Assembly (NCBI GenBank): GCA_022495995.1
Contig: JAFEMH010003621.1
Coordinates: 1 to 64,000, forward strand
Direction: 5' to 3'
Length of the DNA stretch: 64,000 nt
Origin: Adenophora triphylla var. japonica
Lineage: Eukaryota > Streptophyta > Magnoliopsida > Asterales > Campanulaceae
The notes under the pieces were generated by a model. That model was not told where the DNA came from. It searched no databases and saw only the letters and a list, made by a program, of their open reading frames with translations. A program made the position numbers and the translations under genes. Positions 58,192 through 64,000 of the stretch are shown here, piece by piece. Position 1 is the first letter of the stretch; each line of letters starts with the position of its first letter.

Positions 58192-58671
58192 GTGGCCCCC
58201 AACTTTCTGGGTGAACTTGGTCGACCAGGAAGTTATGGAAATTTTGATGCAGATTTGAGTAGGTCGCAGATAGATGCTCGAACTTTGACAGATGATTGAC
58301 CATGATGACGTGGCTCAATCTCGATCGTTGACTGTGAATGGCTAGATCGGTAGGAGCGCCGTATTTCCGTAATCATTGCTTTATAGGACGATTGGACAAC
58401 TGCCTTGGAAACCGTTCGGGACATTAATTGTAGAGTTTAACCATTTTGAAATCAACCATTTCCAATTCAATTTAGGAAACATATAAAGGCAAAACCTTTT
58501 CCTTCTTGGATTTTTTACATACCCCCAATATTCAGGCATACATTCAGAGCAAAAGCAAAGCAAGGCTTCTTATTCCTGGTGCTTTCCCGTTCTTCGCCCT
58601 CAAATCAATTTAAGGTACTCCTCGATTTTCTTGATTTTTAGTCTATTTTCGAGCTTTCTTCAATTTTCGCC
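58192..58671 (+). promoter_or_regulatory. Upstream region and putative promoter of the Z' antisense ORF
   Basis: 480 bp between the inverted PPT and the antisense ATG. An ATATAAAGG at 58,481-58,489 is a TATA-like box about 185 bp before the ATG. CAATTTAAG|GTACTCC near 58,615 is conserved with Z and could be a leader splice donor. Confidence 0.45.
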
Positions 58672-59989
58672 ATGGCTAGAACTTTTAGTTGCGAACCTGG
58701 GGTTTGGTATGGGTACTGCACCATTAACCGTAGAATATACAAACACATAGGAGGGATATGGAAGGAAATGACCATAGAGGAGTGTGCAACCATTTTGACC
58801 AGGTGGGGCTTGACCTTTAGCGAACTAGATTTGCCTGCAGGAGAGAACTTGGGGGATTTAGATGTAGACGACCCAACAGTTGTGTATTTTCACCTTTTCC
58901 ACGAATTGCTCGACCATCTTGCATTGTTCTATGTTAAGGATCCCAATAAGCCCTCCTTCCTTAGAAATAGACAAGGGTTTCCAGGGGAATCTAGGTCCCC
59001 CCTAGGTAGGTCGCTTGAGTCTGTAAGTAGGACTGATTCCCCTATTTCTTCTTCTATAGATATGGCTGATCAAAGGCGAGCTACTGCTTCTACTTCTTCC
59101 AGCCTGCGGATTGTGGATGCATTTGACTCCTCCGTTGCTTGAGGGAGGAATGAGAGAGGTTATGTACCTCCCAAGTCGTTTCCTGGAAAGAAGGGTGTTG
59201 AGTCTCGCTTAAACATGCTGTATGGCTTCTGTGAGGTAAGTAAGGATGAATTTCAACTGACTCACTACCCCAAAAAGAAGTTCCTTTCCAAATTTGGGTC
59301 AACCTACGCCTCTGATCCCACTAGGGTAGTCTTCTTTTATGGGCAATTCGAAGCTGGCTTGAGACTTCCATTGGACCCCCTTGTCAATGAATTTCTGGAA
59401 TGTATGAACGCCCTTCCTCTTCAATTAGGAGCCAATACTTGTAGAGTTCTGGTATGCTTTGCCATGGTCTGTAGGTTTCTAGGCTTTGAGCCATGCCTTC
59501 ACGTTTTTAGGATGTTTTTCAAGATCACCCTAGATAAGGTAAACTTGGGGATTAGCACTCCATCTAGACCTCATGCCCCAAAACTTTTCATCAACCTCCC
59601 TAGCAAAGTTAGTGACTGGAATACTCATGTTATAGTGGTTGAGAGTAGGAGAGGTTGGGAATTCCCTTTGCCAAATGATGAATCTGATGTGATAAAGGAG
59701 GAGGACTATTGGATACCGGATTGGAGCAATGACCTGTATAAGAAACTGGTCGAGGTAGCTGAGAGGGGCCCCATTAGCTGGGAGATCTTGGGGACCACCA
59801 AATACAATTTCATTCAAGCTGGAATGATGCTGGGCAGTGGAGAGGTAGCTCCCTTAGTTCCCATAGTTAGGAGTTTGAGGTATCCTGATTGGGTCACCCA
59901 TGAGGGAGATATATTTAGGTTTGAAAACCAGTGTCATGAGTGCAAGAAGACCCCAAATCACTGCAGACTGAATGTGGATCACTTTGGGG

Positions 59990-60123
59990 GTAAGTTTTTG
60001 CTTGCCCTTTTATTTATCTCGTCAATTATTTGCTCGCATGCTTCATACTTAGCTCGTGCATGTCTTACTCGTCAGTTGTTGTCTCAACCATATCGAGCTA
60101 ACACTTGTTTTTTATCCATACAG
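59990..60123 (+). other. Intron 1 of the Z' antisense ORF
   Basis: TTTGGGG|GTAAGTTTTT ... TATCCATACAG|TCCTTACC, 134 bp, same codon position as intron 1 in Z. The first codons after the join (VLTPE) agree with Z, then Z' has a stop where Z has Gln. Confidence 0.8.
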
Positions 60124-60793
60124 TCCTTACCCCGGAATAAGAAGCTAACATGGGGCGAGTTGTTAATGTGAAGAAAAGCAAGAGAAGTTGTGGGGCTGCT
60201 AATGCCCGAGCTAACCGTCAAAAAGAGGCTGAGGATCGGCACAAGCTGCTGCAGGTGGTGGTTGAAGATACTGAGAAGGTTCTCCCTATGGAGGAAGATG
60301 CCGATCAAGCAGAGGTGGAAAAAATTGAGGGTGACGCCCAGGAGGTCAATACTGCCGGAGCTGAAGAGGCCGAGCAAACACTTGAGCCAATGCAAGAGGC
60401 TCCCCAATCTAAGGCCAGCACACCTGTCGTCGATCTGGAAGATAACGAAGAAGATGAGGACGACCTCCCCCTCAACAACAAGAGGAAGAGAATAAAGCTT
60501 GACCCCAGTTCCAAAAAAGATGATCTCCTTCGAGCCTTAGGCTCTACTGCTAAAAGCCCTATGCCCCTACCATCCAAGTTTCATATGTCGAGCTCGTCCA
60601 GACTCGTGTAGATAAATTGAGTGATGTCGCCCCACTCACTGGGATTGATTGCTCCAGCAGGGTATATCCGGAGCTGGAGTATGGACAGGTGGTGGTGAGG
60701 CGCTCTGCCAACAAAGACCTAGTGTCCCACTATGCTAAGAAAGGCATGAGTGCTGAGGAGTTCAGTGCTAGGTCGGGCATGGTTCACTCCGAG

Positions 60794-60869
60794 GTAACCC
60801 TTTATCTTTTTGCATATTCCTTTCCCGATTGTTCGATCTAACCCTCTGCTTTTTATTATTTTATTGTAG
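60794..60869 (+). other. Intron 2 of the Z' antisense ORF
   Basis: CTCCGAG|GTAACCC ... TTATTGTAG|GCTCTTAC, 76 bp, at the same codon as intron 2 in Z (VHSE|ALTMVEMA versus VHSQ|SHAMIEIA). Confidence 0.8.
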
Positions 60870-61714
60870 GCTCTTACTATGGTCGAAATGGCCAAGTGCA
60901 GCTGGAGGGCAGACGAGGAGAAAGAAAAGCTTGCAATGACAATGTATGATCGAAGGTCTGTCGAACTAGAGACGCTGGAGAAAAAACATGCCAAGCTGTA
61001 GGAAAAGCATGCTGATCTGGATTCAGCTTATGAGAGTCTTAAGCTAGTCAAAGATGATGCTTTGAAGGCCAAGGACGAAGCCTGGGGCAAGCTGGGGGAG
61101 ACCAAGAAGGAGCTAGCAGCGGCCCAGCTAGACAAGGAGAAGGTTGGGCAGGAGCTGGAGGTGGCGACCAAGATGTTAGAAGAAAGCACTGCCATGCTGG
61201 TTCAACAAACTAACAATCATAAAGCAGCTCGCCTACAGTGGGAAAAAGAGACCAAGACCAAGCTGGAGGAGCAGTCAAGGCTGCAATAGAGGCCTACAAA
61301 GATGGGGATGAATGCCATAATTTCATTACTGAGCAGGCTAAGTCTTTCTTCGACGTAGGACGATGCCATATGGCTCGCCGCATTTTAGTGGACCCCTCTG
61401 TCGATCTGCCAATTGAACAACTGGCTAAGTGGGCCTCAGAGGACCAGTACGATATGGCTGCTCGTCAAGGTCACCCTCTTGTCCCTTATAACGATAATGA
61501 TCTGGCGGCCCTTGCTGAAGAAGATACCGAGATGGAAGTCGAGCCTTGGGTCGCACCTCCCGTTGAGCAAGTAAACTTTAATACAATACTTCAAGAACTC
61601 GAGGATGCTGATGAGATAAGCCTGAGCAGTCTGTCGGTGATCAAGCTAATATCGACCACCACACTGAGGACGATCCAGCAGTTTGAATTTCATTTTCCTG
61701 ATTTGGTGATGTAA

Positions 61715-62019
61715 TGCTACATGTTTCAAAACAATTTTTTTCTTTTTGCTTTAAGTAGTCTATGCCTTGACCCAACTTTTGGGAGGCAGTTTAACTTGAC
61801 ATATTTTGATCGTACAAGTTCTAGCCCGCTTTGGGGGACTTGCTTTTACTTATTCAATCATAGTTGACCTTATACTTGAATCATTGGTTTGGATCCTTGG
61901 TTGTATGTATGTCTAACTAGATTTATGGAATAGATTTGAATTGTCATGAGCTTTTGGTCGGACTAGTTCAGGAACCAAGTCGACCTAATTCTTTGCTTAT
62001 TTGAAAAATGAGATTGACT
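61715..62019. other. 3' flank of the Z' antisense ORF
   Basis: 305 bp with no ORF. T-rich shortly after the stop codon. It is likely the untranslated end of the antisense transcript. The segment ends where the 66-bp array begins. Confidence 0.4.
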
Positions 62020-62490
62020 AAGAGTCTAATCTGTTAAAGGAACGAGGCTGACTAAGAGTCGAGCCTGTTAGAACGAGGTCGACTTAGGTGTCAGACCTGT
62101 TAAAGGAACGAGACTGACTAAGAGTCGAGTCTGTTAGAACGAGTTCGACTTAGGTGTCGGACCTGTTTAAAGGAACGAGACTGACGACTGACTAAGAGTC
62201 GAGTCTGTTAGAATGAGGTCGACTTAGGTGTCGGACCTGTTAAATGAACGAGACTGACTAAGAGTCGAGTCTGTTAGAACGAGGTCGACTTAGGTGTCAA
62301 ACCTGTTAAAGGAACGAGACTGACTAAGAGTCGAGTCTGTTAGAACGAGGTCGACTTAGGTGTCGGACCTGTTAAAGGAACGAGACTGACTAAGAGTCGA
62401 GTCTGTTAGAACGAGGTTGACTTAGGTGTCGGACCTGTTAAAGCAACGAGACTGACTTAGAGTCGAGTTAGAGTCGAGTTTGTTAGATCG
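62020..62490. repeat. 66-bp tandem array made of two diverged 33-bp halves
   Basis: About seven units. Phase points fall at 62,072, 62,138, 62,212, 62,278, 62,344 and 62,410 (one unit has an 8-bp insertion). Each unit joins AACGAGACTGACTAAGAGTC and AACGAGGTCGACTTAGGTGT, both ending (A/C)CTGTTA-like, so it is a dimer of a 33-mer. The array lies between the convergent antisense ORF and integrase. Confidence 0.9.
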
Positions 62491-62615
62491 ATGCATAGAC
62501 GTAACACAACTTGGTTGAATAGAAGTGCAACTTTATTGAAGTAGTAGAACGATTACACAAAAAACAGAAAGCTAGAACTGGAATTAAAACTTGAACTGAA
62601 ACTGATTACTGAAAC

Positions 62616-62973
62616 TTAAAAGTAGTATTTGATAAGGTGGCTAGCATGCCACGGATGCTTCAATTCTTCACTATCTGGATGACCAATCATATAGGTGCCC
62701 TCTTTGACAACTCGAGTAACGACGTAGGGACCATCCCAGTTGGGAGATAACTTGTTCTGCTGAGCTTTCCTTCCCGTCACCTCGATCTTCCTTAGTGCGT
62801 AATCACCCACTTGGAATGATCTTCTCTTTACTTTCTTGTCGTGGTAGCCCTTGGTTTTTTGTTTGTAGTTGACCATCCGTAACTGAGCATTAGCCCGCTT
62901 CTCGTCGAGAAAATCCAAGTCGATCAATCTATTAACATTGTTCTGCTCCTGATCGAAGAAAACTACTCTAGTG
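62616..62973 (-). pseudogene. Integrase C-terminal part of element Z'
   Basis: Minus strand, open from the LTR border to the stop at 62,616. It reads TRVVFFDQEQNNVNRLIDLD, then DEKRANAQLRMVNYKQKTKG, FQVGDYALRKIEVT, LSPNWDGPYVVTRVV, and ends HPWHASHLIKYYF. These are the standard C-terminal blocks of Tat-lineage integrases (VGDLVLRK, GPNWEGPY, PWN..HLR.YY). The frame is intact but the N-terminal and catalytic domains are removed by the inserted LTR. The open frame upstream of 62,973 is LTR, not integrase. Confidence 0.85.
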
Positions 62974-64000
62974 TGATGTACCCGATTTTTCCGGCCTCGG
63001 CCCGACAATTGCCCTTTTTGGACAGTTTGAAAAATCTTTATCAAACTTTGAAAAATCAACGGAGTCGCCACACCGTTTTTAGTTTAAGGGCCAAAACTTT
63101 GAAAAATGCCCAAAATTAGAGAAATGAGTTCGGAGGTCACGTTACACTCTGGAAAGAACGTTTGGCGTTCACTCGGAATGCCTCGTATGACGAGTCTTCC
63201 TCACTTGAAACTTTTGTGTATGTGTGTGTGTGTGTTTTGAAAAGGACTTTGAATTAAAGGATTTTCTGGAAATAAATTGAATCTGAGGGACTGGACAGGA
63301 AAAACAGTTTGAAAACAAGGACTGAACTGAAAATAACAGAAACTGGAAAACTGTTTGCGGATGACACAGAAACTGGAAAACTGTTTGCAGATGACAATGT
63401 CATCCGCGTGGATGAGATTGTAGTGCAATCTTATCCGCGCAGGCTAACCTGCAGTCTTAATTTTTTTACAGTTTCTCAATTAGTCACTGTAATTTCCACA
63501 ACTTAACTGGATTTACAGGACTTAACTGGAAATGTAACTGAAAACAGAAAACAAAGGAAGTGTTTGGATTTTGGCATCCATGTTTTGTCCTCTCTTTCCC
63601 TAGACTTTGATTAGTGGTCATAAGTGATGAATCCACTTAATCAAGCCATCCCGGGGGTACATTAGGACTTGAAAAACATATCATTTTCAAAAGGGAAGAG
63701 GATTTGACATGAAAGTAAATTTGAACAAGGGATAGGTCAAGATGTATCATCTTTTAGAGGAAGATCTCTAAGGTGGTCACAATAAGGACCATCCTTGAGA
63801 CCTATAATCAAGTATATCTCATACATCTTGTATGATCTAATTTGTGAGTCTAGATGATATTCATCCAAGGAAATAATTCCAAGGTGAGCATCTTAGACTA
63901 GGGAGGGGGATTTGCAAGGAAATGAACAATTTGGACCATTTGGAGTGATCATCTATGGAGGTGAACTCCAAGATGACTACATCCTAGGTCAAGTAACACG
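62974..64000 (-). repeat. Partial LTR of the Y family, runs off the window
   Basis: Starts TGATGTACCCGATTTTTCC, equivalent to the Y LTR start TGAAATTACCCGATC. It shares GGAGTCGCCA, TTCGGAGGTCA, CCTCG(C/T)ATGACGAGTCTT and a (GT)n run with 17,430-17,720. No PBS lies to its left, so it is either the 3' LTR of a minus-oriented element or a solo LTR. TAGTG before it would be the target duplication. Beyond about 63,250 it diverges from the Y LTR. Confidence 0.75.

Larger units (their letters stand above)
58672..61714 (+). pseudogene. Antisense ORF of element Z': Transposase_28-domain, coiled-coil protein, three exons
   Basis: ATG at 58,672 (MARTFSCEPGVWYGYC). Exon 1 to 59,989 has FHLFHELLDHLALFYVKDPN and, from about 59,330, the PF04195 core FFYGQFEAGLRLPLDPLVNE, then LGANTCRVLVCFAMVCRFLG and a DWVTHEG...CHEC segment. 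Exon 2 is 60,124-60,793 (basic start MGRVVNVKKSKRSCG, then acidic). Exon 3 runs from 60,870, is a long coiled coil (ESLKLVKDDALKAKDEAW), and continues to TAA at 61,712-61,714. This gives the C-terminal end missing in Z, with ILVDPSVDLPIEQLAKWA. Breaks are TGA at 59,140, TAA at 60,138, TAG at 60,999 and a frameshift before about 60,580. A protein of roughly 900 residues is implied. It is probably a nuclear or particle-associated scaffold, but no function is established. Confidence 0.8.
58171..62973 (-). mobile_element. Tat-type element fragment Z' with antisense ORF and integrase end
   Basis: Opposite orientation to Z. From left: about 20 bp of LTR edge (58,171-58,191), inverted PPT, antisense ORF on plus (58,672-61,714), a 66-bp tandem array (about 62,020-62,490), and the integrase C-terminus on minus (62,973-62,616). 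The antisense gene lies between pol and the 3' LTR, the arrangement known from Grande-like Tat elements. The rest of pol is cut off by the LTR at 62,974. Confidence 0.8.

Noticed and set aside
60305..60577. Minus-strand 90-codon frame
   Set aside because: Shadow of the acidic exon 2 of the antisense ORF (Ser-rich reverse reading).
62974..63071. N-terminal part of the integrase-end frame
   Set aside because: The open frame continues into the inserted LTR by chance; integrase homology starts only at 62,973.

Overview
The window is plant nuclear DNA, almost certainly angiosperm and probably eudicot. It holds no convincing complete host protein-coding gene. Nearly everything recognisable is a layered stack of transposable elements: Ty3/gypsy elements of the Tat/Ogre type with a tRNA-Arg-type primer site, a gag-only long-LTR element, Ty1/copia fragments, Stowaway-like MITEs and a Mutator-like element, all in AT-rich filler. 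The species cannot be named from the sequence.

Layout. (1) 1-19,346 is a GC-richer, frameshifted Tat/Ogre-type element on the minus strand (called Y). It has its 5' LTR at 17,328-19,346, a tRNA-Arg-like PBS, gag, two separate protease modules, a G-patch-like segment, RT, two RNase H segments and integrase. Beyond pol lie two plus-strand (antisense) plant-mobile-domain-like reading frames at about 0.85-2.9 and 3.4-4.9 kb. (2) 19,347-20,466 is an LTR of a related element (X), into which Y apparently inserted. (3) X interrupts the antisense ORF of a third element (Z, plus-oriented), whose antisense ORF (20,467-23,252) and 3' LTR (23,690-32,990) follow. (4) Z's 3' LTR is itself split by a complete element at 23,777-32,425 with two 2,780-bp LTRs, an iMet PBS, one intact Gag ORF, no pol and a CTAGG target-site duplication. 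(5) 32,991-37,233 and 56,216-58,180 are two fragments of one copia family in the same orientation. (6) 37,234-56,215 is AT-rich DNA with four Stowaway-like MITEs, a palindrome-rich MITE, a 1.95-kb mini LTR element carrying an ORF (44,871-46,816, TSD ATTAT), a 2.17-kb Mutator-like element (48,603-50,768, 9-bp TSD), a TIR element filled with about 740 bp of (TAA)n, and two LTR pieces near 54-55 kb. (7) 58,171-62,973 is a second copy of the Z family in opposite orientation (Z'), with antisense ORF on plus, a 66-bp tandem array, and the integrase C-terminus on minus. It is cut at 62,974 by an LTR of the Y family that runs off the window.

Most notable biology. The Z-family antisense ORF (Transposase_28/'putative gypsy type transposon' domain plus long coiled coil) is present twice, each copy with two introns at the same positions with good GT-AG borders in the antisense direction. 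Antisense introns would survive retrotransposition of the sense RNA, so this is what a separately transcribed, spliced antisense gene should look like. Element Y carries a different antisense cargo (plant mobile domain-like) in the same slot. Both known Z copies are now broken, by different mutations. Short palindromic boxes recur upstream of the TATA boxes of the X and Y LTRs, and similar hairpins recur in the gag-only element's LTRs.
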